Below the pieces are notes generated by a model, which made no database searches, was not told the DNA's origin, and worked only from the letters and a program-made list of their open reading frames with translations. A DNA stretch of 64,000 nt from NCBI GenBank assembly GCA_903908285.1, contig CAIVRH010000021.1, positions 16,565 to 80,564 on the forward strand, read 5' to 3'. The DNA is from an uncultured candidate division Zixibacteria bacterium. Its GTDB lineage: Bacteria; Zixibacteria; MSB-5A5; SM1-73. The translations under genes and the position numbers were made by a program. Positions within the stretch are counted from its first letter, which is position 1; every line of letters begins with the position of its first letter. Positions 43,895 through 52,991 of the stretch are shown one piece after another.

Positions 43895-46660
43895 ATGAGG
43901 AAAATCATTTTCCTGGGTTTGATCTTGAGTTTGGCCATGCTATTCATTACCCCAATCGGCCAGGCGGACGTCAGCCGTTCGGGAGTTTTGTTCTTAAGGA
44001 TTGCAGCGGGGGCCAGAGCAGCAGGAATGGGTGAGGCTTTTGTCGCTATCTCGGATGACGCCACTGCCACCCACTGGAATCCGGCGGGATTAGGGCTTTA
44101 CCCCTTAACATCCAGCTGGTTGGAATATCCCCTCCCGTCCCAATTCACCCTTAAGTCCATCGCTCTGTTGAGAAATGACGTGCCGGAGATAAACTACAAG
44201 CGATATGATGTTTGGGCCATAAGCGATCTCGACCTGTTTCGGTTGCGCCGTTCCAACTGGCTTAATTATGAGGAGTATCCCATCTCGGCAGGAGAATCAT
44301 TGGAAAGCATCCTAAGAAAATACACCCAAACAACGGATAATGCCCGAATTGAAGCGATGAAGCAGGTAACGGCTGAATTCAACCAGCTGGTGAGCAGAGA
44401 CTCGCTGGTGATTTTGAAGGAAAGAATCCTGGCAGCCAAAGGCGCAGGACCGGAGGTTAATTCACCTTTGTGGGATGAGCTTTTATCGGCCTGGGACGGA
44501 TGTCTCTTGTCGGCGAATGCACTTTCAGGTTTGATCAATCAGATAAACAGATTCTTAAGCGACGACAGCCTCACTGCCGGAGAGAAGGATCAGTTAAACG
44601 CTCTTTTGCCTAAGGTGGTGATTAAAAGATTACCGGACATCGTTAAAATTCCCTTTCGGTTGATGTTTACGGACAGCTTGACGGTTTGCGCCTCGGATGG
44701 GAAACTTCTCTGGGTAGGAAGCAAGGACGGGCTTTTTTCCTTTGATGGGAAAAGATGGAAACGGTATTCCACCGAAGACGGGCTTCCTTCTCCGAAGGTA
44801 AGCGCCATTCTTCCCATATCCGAGCGATATGTATGGGTGGGAACAGATATTGGAACTGCAAAATTCGACGGGTCAAAATGGACTCCAGCTTCCCTGGGAG
44901 ATAAAAATCAAGATCTTAAGGTAATCGACTTCACCCATTCGGGAGAAAGGCAGATTTGGGCGGCTACTAAAGGGCAGCTTTTCAAATTAGAGGGAGAATC
45001 ATGGCAGCCCTATGAAAAATATACCGTGAAAATAGGCGAAACTCTGGGAAAGGTGGCAAAGAGATTCTTGGGGAGCGAAGATGAGAAAGCAATCAGGCAG
45101 GCAATGGAAAGCATTAAAACCTATAATGGTCTTCAGGACACTGTAGTAGCTTCAGGTCAGACCATCAATCTTCCCTTTGATCTGACCTTGAACGGAGAGA
45201 TCACCTGCCTGGTTATGGACGGTAAACAAAATCTATGGGTGGGATCATCTCACGGATTGAAAAGATATACGGAGAACCAATGGTTTACCTATGGATATAA
45301 ACTATACACCGCATTAGAAGGGGATGACGCTAAGAAGGTGGCCAGTAAGTTTTTAAAGTCCGAGAATGAAGAAAACCTACAGAGGCTTTCTCAGATAATC
45401 ATAGATTATAATCATTTGGACTCGAGCGGGAAGTTGGAACCGGGACAAAACGTATATGTATATTATAATGCCACCGGAAGCAGCATCCTATCTTTAGCGG
45501 AAGTGGGGGGAAATGAACTGGTGGTGGGGACTCAGTTCGGAACCATCCGTTGGGATGGACAAAGCTGGGGAAGGTACTATCATGCCGGATTGGAAAGAGC
45601 CAAGACCGAAAAGATCATCCACCGGGATGGGGAGTTATGGATCGCCACCGGTGAGAAGGTGGTAATATATGCCCATGCCAAGAAGGAAATAACCTTCATG
45701 CACGCCAACTGGCTGCCGGAACTGGCTACGGATCTTTATTATGAATATTTTTCTTATGTCCAACACAAAGAAGGGTGGGGTACGTTGGGAGCAAACCTTA
45801 CCTATCTATCTTTGGGGAAAAATGTCCGCACAGATGAAACCGGAGCAGAAAAGGGGGTATTTGACAGTTACGAGTTGGCTTTGGCCTTCTCCTATGGTAC
45901 AAAACTAAATTCCAGATTATCTTCCGGTTTGACCGGCAAGTTCATATACAGTCACCTTTCAGATCAAGGACAGGGTCATGAAATTGGGAATGGATCGGGT
46001 TCTTCTTTTGCATTGGACGCGGGAATTTTATCCAATCTTTGGATGGAATCGGATCCAAAATGGACCAAGTTAGCCTCCTGTCTGGCTCTGGACGCTTGGC
46101 TCGTGGCCAAAGGATGGGCAGAGCGAGAGGGTAATAAGGTTATCGTACAAGACACGAATGGTGTGTCTAGGGTAGAAACAGAAAAACCAAAATCGTCTCA
46201 TTACCCAGGATTTGGGATTTTATCTTATTTCCTTGCCAAAAAAGTTGACTTAGGAATCTCTGCTACCAACTTCGGTCCCGATATTGCTTACATCGATTTG
46301 GATCAGTCCGATCCCCTTCCCCGAAATTTGGCAATGGGGTTGGCTTTTCGGTTTGTGGATAGCCCGTTCAATAAACTAACTGGCACCTTTGAAGTAAACA
46401 AGGAGTTGGTCGGTGTAAATGATCCAGTCAGGACGGAAATAAGAGAAGCCATAGAGAATATGGGAATCGAATACTGGTATGGAACATATGTAGCATTAAG
46501 AGCAGGCTATATATATGATAGTGCCGGAGATATCAAGACACCCACCTTCGGAGCAGGACTACAATACGGTCGTTTCCACTTCGATTTTGCCTATATTCCA
46601 TCCTCCAAGGATTTAGCTTTAGCCAATACCATGAGATTTTCCATGACCGGGAGTTTTTAG
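43895..46660 (+). CDS. porV: PorV/PorQ-family outer membrane protein with propeller and LysM insertion
   Basis: A protein of about 921 residues. After the signal peptide (MRKIIFLGLILSLAMLFITPIGQA) comes the PorV hallmark VLFLRIAAGARAAGMGEAFV and DDATATHWNPAGLG. The family's beta barrel is then interrupted by about 500 residues: a helical segment, two-component-regulator-type propeller repeats (LWVGSKDGLFSFDGKRWKRY, VWVGTDIGTAKFDGSKW, LWVGSSHGLKRY) and two LysM-like units (YTVKIGETLGKVAKRFLG; LEPGQNVYVYYN). The barrel resumes at about residue 590. ATG 43895 has AAGGAGG 9 bases upstream, so the longer frame from 43835 is not used. In T9SS, PorV shuttles substrates to PorU. Confidence 0.78.
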   Translation: MRKIIFLGLILSLAMLFITPIGQADVSRSGVLFLRIAAGARAAGMGEAFVAISDDATATHWNPAGLGLYPLTSSWLEYPLPSQFTLKSIALLRNDVPEINYKRYDVWAISDLDLFRLRRSNWLNYEEYPISAGESLESILRKYTQTTDNARIEAMKQVTAEFNQLVSRDSLVILKERILAAKGAGPEVNSPLWDELLSAWDGCLLSANALSGLINQINRFLSDDSLTAGEKDQLNALLPKVVIKRLPDIVKIPFRLMFTDSLTVCASDGKLLWVGSKDGLFSFDGKRWKRYSTEDGLPSPKVSAILPISERYVWVGTDIGTAKFDGSKWTPASLGDKNQDLKVIDFTHSGERQIWAATKGQLFKLEGESWQPYEKYTVKIGETLGKVAKRFLGSEDEKAIRQAMESIKTYNGLQDTVVASGQTINLPFDLTLNGEITCLVMDGKQNLWVGSSHGLKRYTENQWFTYGYKLYTALEGDDAKKVASKFLKSENEENLQRLSQIIIDYNHLDSSGKLEPGQNVYVYYNATGSSILSLAEVGGNELVVGTQFGTIRWDGQSWGRYYHAGLERAKTEKIIHRDGELWIATGEKVVIYAHAKKEITFMHANWLPELATDLYYEYFSYVQHKEGWGTLGANLTYLSLGKNVRTDETGAEKGVFDSYELALAFSYGTKLNSRLSSGLTGKFIYSHLSDQGQGHEIGNGSGSSFALDAGILSNLWMESDPKWTKLASCLALDAWLVAKGWAEREGNKVIVQDTNGVSRVETEKPKSSHYPGFGILSYFLAKKVDLGISATNFGPDIAYIDLDQSDPLPRNLAMGLAFRFVDSPFNKLTGTFEVNKELVGVNDPVRTEIREAIENMGIEYWYGTYVALRAGYIYDSAGDIKTPTFGAGLQYGRFHFDFAYIPSSKDLALANTMRFSMTGSF

Positions 46661-46761
46661 GACACCACCGATGATCAGTAACCTGCGCCTAACTGAAGTG
46701 AGGTGAAGATTAAGACGCAGCATCAGAACAGGAAAGGCATAATCGGCCACCGGTTTCTTTC

Positions 46762-49700
46762 ATGAGGAAACTATTGATACCATTGCGGATTAAAACCATT
46801 ACCCTGATTTTAATTTTATTCCTGCCCGGTCTGATTAAGGCAGGTTCCGAATCGGTCCTGCGGATACAGAATACAAAGCTGGAGAATCCAAACCAGGGAA
46901 GATCCATCTCAAATAAGGAATTAGGTTTTAAAAGCGATGTATCTTTCAGGAATTTGCTCGATCTGAAAAGAGCAAACTTGTATTCTCTTCCGGTGTTTTC
47001 CAAGCCAGCCCGGTCGGAAACCAAAACCTTGAGAGTATTGGGAATCAGAGTGGAATTCCAGGAGGAGATCCCGGACGATCCCCGCACTACCGGTAACGGT
47101 CTTTTTGACATGAGAAGCCAGGATGAATTTTACCAAAGTGAAGGTCATCTGATAGATCCTTCTCCTCACGACACGCTTTATTTTCAGAAACACTTTCTGG
47201 CTTTGCACAATTACTGGTGGACGGTCTCCGAAGGTAAGTTATCTTTAGAAGGGGAGGTATTCCCTCGAAGTGAAAACGCAGCTTACCGACTTCCCTATCC
47301 GATGTCGCATTATGGGGCACCGGATTCATCCCTGGCTTTCAAAGTTGAAATGCTAAGACAGTTCTTCCACGACAGTTATAACCTGGCGGACTCTTTCTCG
47401 GTTTATGCAGATTCACAGATTTATCGCATTGATTTTTCCCGATATGATTGTTTCGTGATCTTTCATGCAGGGGCGGATCTGCAGGGCGATCTGGGAGAAT
47501 TGGTTAATCCCACCCCGGGTGATCTGTTCACCGGATTTATCACCTTGGGTGATACCGTATGGGTGAATGACGGCGGCTTTCCCATCACCGAAGGGACCTT
47601 CATACCCGAAACCCGCAGTCAGGACAATCGGGTAACCGCTTTAAACGGCGTGTTTGCCCATGAATTCGGACATCAATTGGGTTTGGTGGATTTATACAAT
47701 ACACAGAATTTCATGACCCAGGTGGGAGATTTCTCGCTGATGGACGACAATGCCCAAAATACCGGTGTGGATGTGGGATACGGGATATTCGTCACCGGAG
47801 TCCTGCCGGTATATCCGGATGCCTGGAGCAAAGCTTACCTGGGATTTGTAGAGCCGGTGGAGATAAAAAGCCAAAGCGACATCCAGCTGTACGCTTCCGA
47901 GATGTTAACCGATCAGCTTCAACTTATAAAAATCCCCATAACCCCGGAAGAGTATTTTCTACTGGAAAACCGGCAGGTGGATCTGGACAATGACCATTCC
48001 AGCGGGCTGCGTATAGACAGCTTTACCAACGTGATCTTGGGTCCAATTGATACGCTAACACGAAAGTATAACCGGGAATACGATGCACTTCTCCCCGGTT
48101 CCGGAATCCTGATCTGGCATGTGGATGAAGGAGTGGCATATTTGGATTATGATGAGGACGGTTTGAACAATTTCTGGGATAACGATCTTCAGGCAGATAA
48201 AAACAGGCGTTTCATCTCTTTAGCAGAAGCGGATGGAATCATAGATTTTGGCGGAGATTATTACACCGGATATGGATCAAAGGAGGATATGTTCTATAGA
48301 GGGAATAATACCGATTTCACTCCCTATACTTTCCCCGCCTCTAAAAGCAACAACAAGTCCGACACTCACATTTGGGTTACCGGTATCAGCATCGCTGACA
48401 CGGTGATGACTTTAGACATTTTACAGAAATGGATACAAACCGGATTTCCCCAGAAATTCATTCCGGAGACCGGCGCCAGCTCGCTGGTCTATGGTGATTT
48501 ATATAAAAACGGCAATGTGGGGATCTTAGCTTCTTCCGGTAAATTCATCCATGCCTGGGGTCCTGGGGGAGCAGGATTATTTCCTTATCCGGATTCGGTC
48601 CAAACCATGAGGTTCGATTCCACCATAGTTACTCTTCCTTTAGCCATATTTGCCGAGGACGATTCCGCTTTCTTCGGACCTCCTTCTCTGGGTGATCTGA
48701 ACGGAGACGATACTTTGGAAGTGGTCGCAGCGACAGTGGATGGAAGGATATTCGCCTGGCATCCTTACGATCGGAACGGAGATAGAAGGGCGGATGTTTT
48801 GGATGGTTTTCCGGTTCATCTTGGGGAAAAAATTTCCATGATACCTGTAATAGCGAATTTTGACGAAAATCCTTCAGATCTGGAGATATTGGCAGGAGGA
48901 GAGAAAGGATCGATAAAACTGATAAATCAGCACGGAGTGGTGAAATCTGAGAAATCATATCAGGGAAAGATGATCGGTCTGGCGATGGGTGATAGTCTGG
49001 GTGCATTCTATTTATTGAGAGAGTATCAGAATAAAGGATATATAAGCAGAGAGAGTTATACCAACCCGCCCATGCCGCCTTATTCCACCGGAGAGATTTT
49101 GGAGATTAATAATTCCTCTCCTGTGACTGGAGACATAAACAGAGATGGAAACTTAGAGGTAATAGTGGTGAGTGGAGATGGGAAAGTGTATGGCTGGGAC
49201 AGTAACTTGAATGCTCTATCGGGTTTTCCGGTGGAGACCGGCATGAATATGAACCGGGTAAATCCGGTTTTGGGGGATTTGGATAATAATGGCTACTTAG
49301 AAATAGTGATGGCTTATCAGGATAGGATCTTTGCCTACAATTTCAACGGGACGCCTTTAGATAATTTTCCGGTAACTGTAAGTCACCCTGGTGGTCCCAC
49401 TGATCTAATAAACTCTTCTCCCATTTTAGGAGATGTGGATGGAGATGGTTATCCCGATATAATTGTTGGAACCACGGATAACCGAGTTTTAGCTTACAAT
49501 AAGGATGGAAGGATGGTGGATGGATTTCCACTCGCCGTGAATGGTGCCATAAAAACTTCTCCAATTCTGCTTAATCTGGACAAGGATGTCGATGCTGAAC
49601 TATTAGTAGCCAGTGACGATGGTTATATCAATGGCTGGGATCTTCCCGGAGAATATAAGGAAGAGTCTTCTCCCTGGGTAATGTATGGCCATGATGCCGG

Positions 49701-50037
49701 GCATACAAATTATTACCCCAAGGAAAGTTTACCGCCAATTCCTCCCCCGGCGGGCGATCTACTTCCGGAGAACACAGTGTTTAATTACCCGAACCCGGCC
49801 AAGGATCAAACCAGAATCAGATATTATTTAAAGCAGGATGCCCATGTAAATATCAAGGTTTATGATCTATCCGGCATGCTGGTGGATGAGTTCGCAGGTC
49901 CCGGGGATGGAAGAACGCATAATGAGAAAATCTGGGATTGCAGCCGATTTGCCAGCGGAGTATATTTATGCCGGGTGGAAGCGAAATCGGAAAATGACAA
50001 CCAGGTGGTAATTTTTAAAGTGGCGTTGGTGAAATAG
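46762..50037 (+). CDS. M6-family metalloprotease with repeat domain and C-terminal sorting domain
   Basis: A 1091-residue secreted protease. The signal peptide is at 1-27 (LPGLIKA). The immune-inhibitor-A-type M6 catalytic domain has the zinc motif HEFGHQLGLVDLYN (His300, Glu301, His304). Residues about 560-980 carry FG-GAP/VCBS-like repeats with calcium-binding patterns (GDLNGDDTLEVV, GDINRDGNLEVI, GDVDGDGYPDII). The last 85 residues are a FlgD-like domain starting NYPNPAKDQTRIRYYL, as in T9SS cargo. It lies just downstream of porU-porV and is a probable substrate of that pair. Confidence 0.9.
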   Translation: MRKLLIPLRIKTITLILILFLPGLIKAGSESVLRIQNTKLENPNQGRSISNKELGFKSDVSFRNLLDLKRANLYSLPVFSKPARSETKTLRVLGIRVEFQEEIPDDPRTTGNGLFDMRSQDEFYQSEGHLIDPSPHDTLYFQKHFLALHNYWWTVSEGKLSLEGEVFPRSENAAYRLPYPMSHYGAPDSSLAFKVEMLRQFFHDSYNLADSFSVYADSQIYRIDFSRYDCFVIFHAGADLQGDLGELVNPTPGDLFTGFITLGDTVWVNDGGFPITEGTFIPETRSQDNRVTALNGVFAHEFGHQLGLVDLYNTQNFMTQVGDFSLMDDNAQNTGVDVGYGIFVTGVLPVYPDAWSKAYLGFVEPVEIKSQSDIQLYASEMLTDQLQLIKIPITPEEYFLLENRQVDLDNDHSSGLRIDSFTNVILGPIDTLTRKYNREYDALLPGSGILIWHVDEGVAYLDYDEDGLNNFWDNDLQADKNRRFISLAEADGIIDFGGDYYTGYGSKEDMFYRGNNTDFTPYTFPASKSNNKSDTHIWVTGISIADTVMTLDILQKWIQTGFPQKFIPETGASSLVYGDLYKNGNVGILASSGKFIHAWGPGGAGLFPYPDSVQTMRFDSTIVTLPLAIFAEDDSAFFGPPSLGDLNGDDTLEVVAATVDGRIFAWHPYDRNGDRRADVLDGFPVHLGEKISMIPVIANFDENPSDLEILAGGEKGSIKLINQHGVVKSEKSYQGKMIGLAMGDSLGAFYLLREYQNKGYISRESYTNPPMPPYSTGEILEINNSSPVTGDINRDGNLEVIVVSGDGKVYGWDSNLNALSGFPVETGMNMNRVNPVLGDLDNNGYLEIVMAYQDRIFAYNFNGTPLDNFPVTVSHPGGPTDLINSSPILGDVDGDGYPDIIVGTTDNRVLAYNKDGRMVDGFPLAVNGAIKTSPILLNLDKDVDAELLVASDDGYINGWDLPGEYKEESSPWVMYGHDAGHTNYYPKESLPPIPPPAGDLLPENTVFNYPNPAKDQTRIRYYLKQDAHVNIKVYDLSGMLVDEFAGPGDGRTHNEKIWDCSRFASGVYLCRVEAKSENDNQVVIFKVALVK

Positions 50038-50080
50038 GTCAACGGAAGAAGACGGATGAAAACAGTCAACGGATTAAACG

Positions 50081-50108
50081 CCCAGACGAGCGGACGCTCC
50101 CGTCTGGG
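50081..50108. repeat. GC-rich hairpin repeat
   Basis: CCCAGACG and CGTCTGGG pair around GAGCGGACGCTC, with further GTCCGTCTGGACGG just downstream. It sits in the 220-base gap between the M6 protease and DUF5683 genes, where nothing else is seen. No T-run, so probably a dispersed palindrome. Confidence 0.5.
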
Positions 50109-50257
50109 GGCGTCCGTCTGGACGGATTAAACAGATAAAACCTTCAATAGATTAAACGGATAACCTCATCCCCTTTGTACTGCAATTCGCATTTTATTGT
50201 GGGGGAGAGGTTTGAAATGAACTTGTAAAGAAACGTATAACCAAGTAGGAGGAGATA

Positions 50258-51139
50258 ATGGCAAAAAGACATCTTCAAATGGTAATTTATCTTCTTGGGT
50301 TTGTATTTATTCTATCATCGATAAGTTATGGCAGCACACTGGTGGAGAACCAGGAACCACCATTATCCTTCCACAATAGTTTAGCACAAAATGATTATGA
50401 GCATTTCCAAAAGATATTCAACCTGACACAGAATCCCTATCTGGCATCTGCGGGGGATTCAACCAAAGCAAAGGAGAGCCTGGATGTTTATGCCTTTAAA
50501 GGCAAATCGCTGAAAAAAGCATTCCTCTTCTCTTTGATCATTCCCGGAAGCGGGGAGCTGTACGCTAACTCAAAGATCAAGGCTTTAGTCTTCTTTGGAG
50601 TAGATGCAGCATTATGGGGACTTTATTTCAAATATCACGGCAAAGGAAAAGATAAGGAGAAAGAGTTCAGAACCTTTGCGGATGGGCATTGGTCAGAGGA
50701 TGTTGGATACAACCAGTGGCTGATTGATAGTTTGGGCATCACCTCCGATACCATGCGCTATTGGAACCCGGTGGAACAGGAATGGACTTATCTTTCCCAT
50801 CACCTGCCTGATGGCAAAACTCAGCAGTATTATGAGATGATCGGTAAATATGAACAGTTCCGCTGGGGATGGGACGATTTCAGTGATATCACGAAAAACA
50901 GTGTGAATAGAAGTTCTTATGTGGAGATGCGCCATATCTCCAACGACTGGCTGAAAAAAGCCAAGAATTCTGCAGCAATTTCGATAGTGAATCATATGCT
51001 CTCTGCCTTTGACGCTGCTATTTCGGTTAGGAAATATAACCAGAAAGGGGAGAGGTTCAGCCAGATAGAATTAAAAATGAGACTTTCCGAAAGGAATCAA
51101 GAGATGATTCCAAAACTAACTGCCAGTGTTCGTTTTTGA
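50258..51139 (+). CDS. DUF5683-like membrane protein (first of two)
   Basis: A 293-residue protein with a signal peptide and a central helical-hairpin membrane motif KKAFLFSLIIPGSGELYANSKIKALVFFGVDAALWGLYF that matches DUF5683, a family common in FCB bacteria. The rest is helical and rich in aromatic residues (NQWLIDSLGI, HHLPDGKTQQYYEMIGKYEQFRWGWDDF). GTAGGAGGAG precedes the ATG. Function unknown. A paralogue follows immediately, so this is a tandem duplication. Confidence 0.78.
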   Translation: MAKRHLQMVIYLLGFVFILSSISYGSTLVENQEPPLSFHNSLAQNDYEHFQKIFNLTQNPYLASAGDSTKAKESLDVYAFKGKSLKKAFLFSLIIPGSGELYANSKIKALVFFGVDAALWGLYFKYHGKGKDKEKEFRTFADGHWSEDVGYNQWLIDSLGITSDTMRYWNPVEQEWTYLSHHLPDGKTQQYYEMIGKYEQFRWGWDDFSDITKNSVNRSSYVEMRHISNDWLKKAKNSAAISIVNHMLSAFDAAISVRKYNQKGERFSQIELKMRLSERNQEMIPKLTASVRF

Positions 51140-51174
51140 ACGCTGTTTCAGCGGTTATAAGAGAAATCCAACAG

Positions 51175-52017
51175 ATGAGTGAAATGAAAAAGATAATTAC
51201 GACCAGTTTGTTCTTATTTATTCTGGTTTGTCCTTTTTTAACTGAAGTCGGAGCAAAAGAAAGAAGCTGGTTATGGGTGGATCAATCTCCACCAAAAGGA
51301 TTGATGCCCCAAGCGAGGGGATTAGGCTGGTATCCCCGGTCGAATAATGATTCTTCACTTTATTATACGGCGAAGAAAACGGAAGACCTGTTCCAGATGC
51401 CGGGGGAGTTCGAAGAGAAAATGGAGGGGGGAAAATCGGTAACCAAAGCCGCCATACTCTCCTTTCTTCTTCCCGGTGCCGGGGAGATTTACGGAGGCGC
51501 AGGCACCAAAGGGAAGATCTTCATTCTTTCGGAAGCTTCGGTATGGGTGGGCTATTTTGGATTTCAAACTTATGGAAACTGGCTGGAGGATGATTATAAA
51601 GCCTATGCGGCTTCCCATGCCAGGGTCAGTTTAACCGGAAAACCGGACGGTTTTTTCGATCAATTAGCCTTTTATGATACCCGGGACATGTATAATCAAT
51701 TTGCTTTGCTCTATCACCGGGGAGAAGTGCAGGCATATCCCGAAAGCGATTTATGGAATTGGGAATGGGAAAGCAAAGAATCAAGATTGTATTATCGGGA
51801 ACTGAAAAACAGAAGCAAGGACGCTTCCCGAAGGGCGTTATATATGGTGGGACTTTCCATCGTCAACCGCATCATTTCAGTGGTGGACGCCATGAAGACG
51901 GTGCAAACCTATAATCGAAAAAAAAGCTTTGAATTGTCTCACCTCAAATTTGACCTCCAAGTCAATCCGCTTGGTCACAATCCCCGGTATATGCTTTATG
52001 TCTCCCGAAGGTGGTAA
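51175..52017 (+). CDS. DUF5683-like membrane protein (second of two)
   Basis: A paralogue of the preceding gene, about 280 residues, with the same layout: signal peptide (TTSLFLFILVCPFLTEVGA), TKAAILSFLLPGAGEIYGGAGTKGKIFILSEASVWVGYF, then a helical region with NQFALLYHRG and a C-terminal NRIISVVDAMKTVQTYN matching the first copy's NHMLSAFDAAISVRKYN. The open frame extends to TTG 51136, overlapping the previous stop; ATG 51175 or 51184 is the more likely start because they place the signal peptide correctly. Function unknown. Confidence 0.76.
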   Translation: MSEMKKIITTSLFLFILVCPFLTEVGAKERSWLWVDQSPPKGLMPQARGLGWYPRSNNDSSLYYTAKKTEDLFQMPGEFEEKMEGGKSVTKAAILSFLLPGAGEIYGGAGTKGKIFILSEASVWVGYFGFQTYGNWLEDDYKAYAASHARVSLTGKPDGFFDQLAFYDTRDMYNQFALLYHRGEVQAYPESDLWNWEWESKESRLYYRELKNRSKDASRRALYMVGLSIVNRIISVVDAMKTVQTYNRKKSFELSHLKFDLQVNPLGHNPRYMLYVSRRW

Positions 52018-52030
52018 AAATTTTTGGAAA

Positions 52031-52987
52031 ATGAAATCGGCTGAGTTTCTAACCCTTGTTCTTCTTTTTGGTTTTGCCTGCTCTTCCTCCGTTGTCCAAA
52101 AGGAAAGCAGCCACCCGCAATATGACAATTTAGGTGTGGCGAAAGGACTGAAACCTCTATCGGTTATCGGCGAGAGGGAGCTGGGAACTTCCTTTCTTTC
52201 TTTTCCCACCGGGATCTCAATCGATATTTTAGGTAATATATTCATTGCCGATACGGGTAACGATCGGGTGGTAAAGTGTGATCCCCAGGGTGGATTCCTT
52301 CGGGAAATCGGTGGATTTGGATGGGAACCAGGACAGTTCAACCGTCCTACCTACCTCACCACGGACAACGGGTTGAATATCTATGTGGTGGATACCCAAA
52401 ACAAGCGGATCCAAAGACTGGATCATAACCTCAACTTTGTTTCTTCCGTTCAGATCGAAGAGGAGGGGGATTTTACCGGAATCGGCATACCAGAGGGAAT
52501 AGCGGTCAATCCTTCCGGGGAAATTATCTTATCCGATCTGGAGGGGGATCGGGTTATCCAGTTGGACAATGTCTTCAAATATGAAAGATCGTTTGGATGG
52601 GCCGGAGGAGATTTGGGTGGATTGAATGATCCCCTGGGGGTTTTCGTGGATCGGGATGGGAATATACTCGTGGCTGACTCACATAACCATAGGATTGCGA
52701 TATTCGATCAGTTCGGAAACTATCTGGAAAGTTTTGGAGAGAAGTTTTTAAATATTCCTTCGGCGGTAACGGTGGGACCGGATCAGCTTATCTATGTGGC
52801 TAATACGGGGAAAAACAGCATAACTATTTTGGATCCTCAAGGAAGTTTGATTTTAGAATATGGAAGTTTGGGCACCGGAATGATGAATCTGTCCAGGCCG
52901 ACTGATGTGAAATTCGGACCCAACGGAAACCTTTATGTGGTGGATTCCGGAAACAATCGGGTAATGGTCTTTGAAATCATGAGATGA
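52031..52987 (+). CDS. NHL-repeat beta-propeller lipoprotein
   Basis: A protein of about 318 residues with a putative lipoprotein signal (MKSAEFLTLVLLFGFAC) and a six-bladed NHL propeller: FPTGISIDILGNIFIADTGN, RPTYLTTDNGLNIYVVDTQN, IPEGIAVNPSGEIILSD, DPLGVFVDRDGNILVADSHN, IPSAVTVGPDQLIYVANTGK and RPTDVKFGPNGNLYVVDSGN. ATG 52031 is preferred, because it begins the signal and lies just after the stop of the previous gene; a longer frame from 51929 overlaps that gene. NHL propellers usually mediate binding. It is probably anchored at the outer membrane beside the DUF5683 proteins. Confidence 0.85.
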   Translation: MKSAEFLTLVLLFGFACSSSVVQKESSHPQYDNLGVAKGLKPLSVIGERELGTSFLSFPTGISIDILGNIFIADTGNDRVVKCDPQGGFLREIGGFGWEPGQFNRPTYLTTDNGLNIYVVDTQNKRIQRLDHNLNFVSSVQIEEEGDFTGIGIPEGIAVNPSGEIILSDLEGDRVIQLDNVFKYERSFGWAGGDLGGLNDPLGVFVDRDGNILVADSHNHRIAIFDQFGNYLESFGEKFLNIPSAVTVGPDQLIYVANTGKNSITILDPQGSLILEYGSLGTGMMNLSRPTDVKFGPNGNLYVVDSGNNRVMVFEIMR

Positions 52988-52991
52988 GGGT

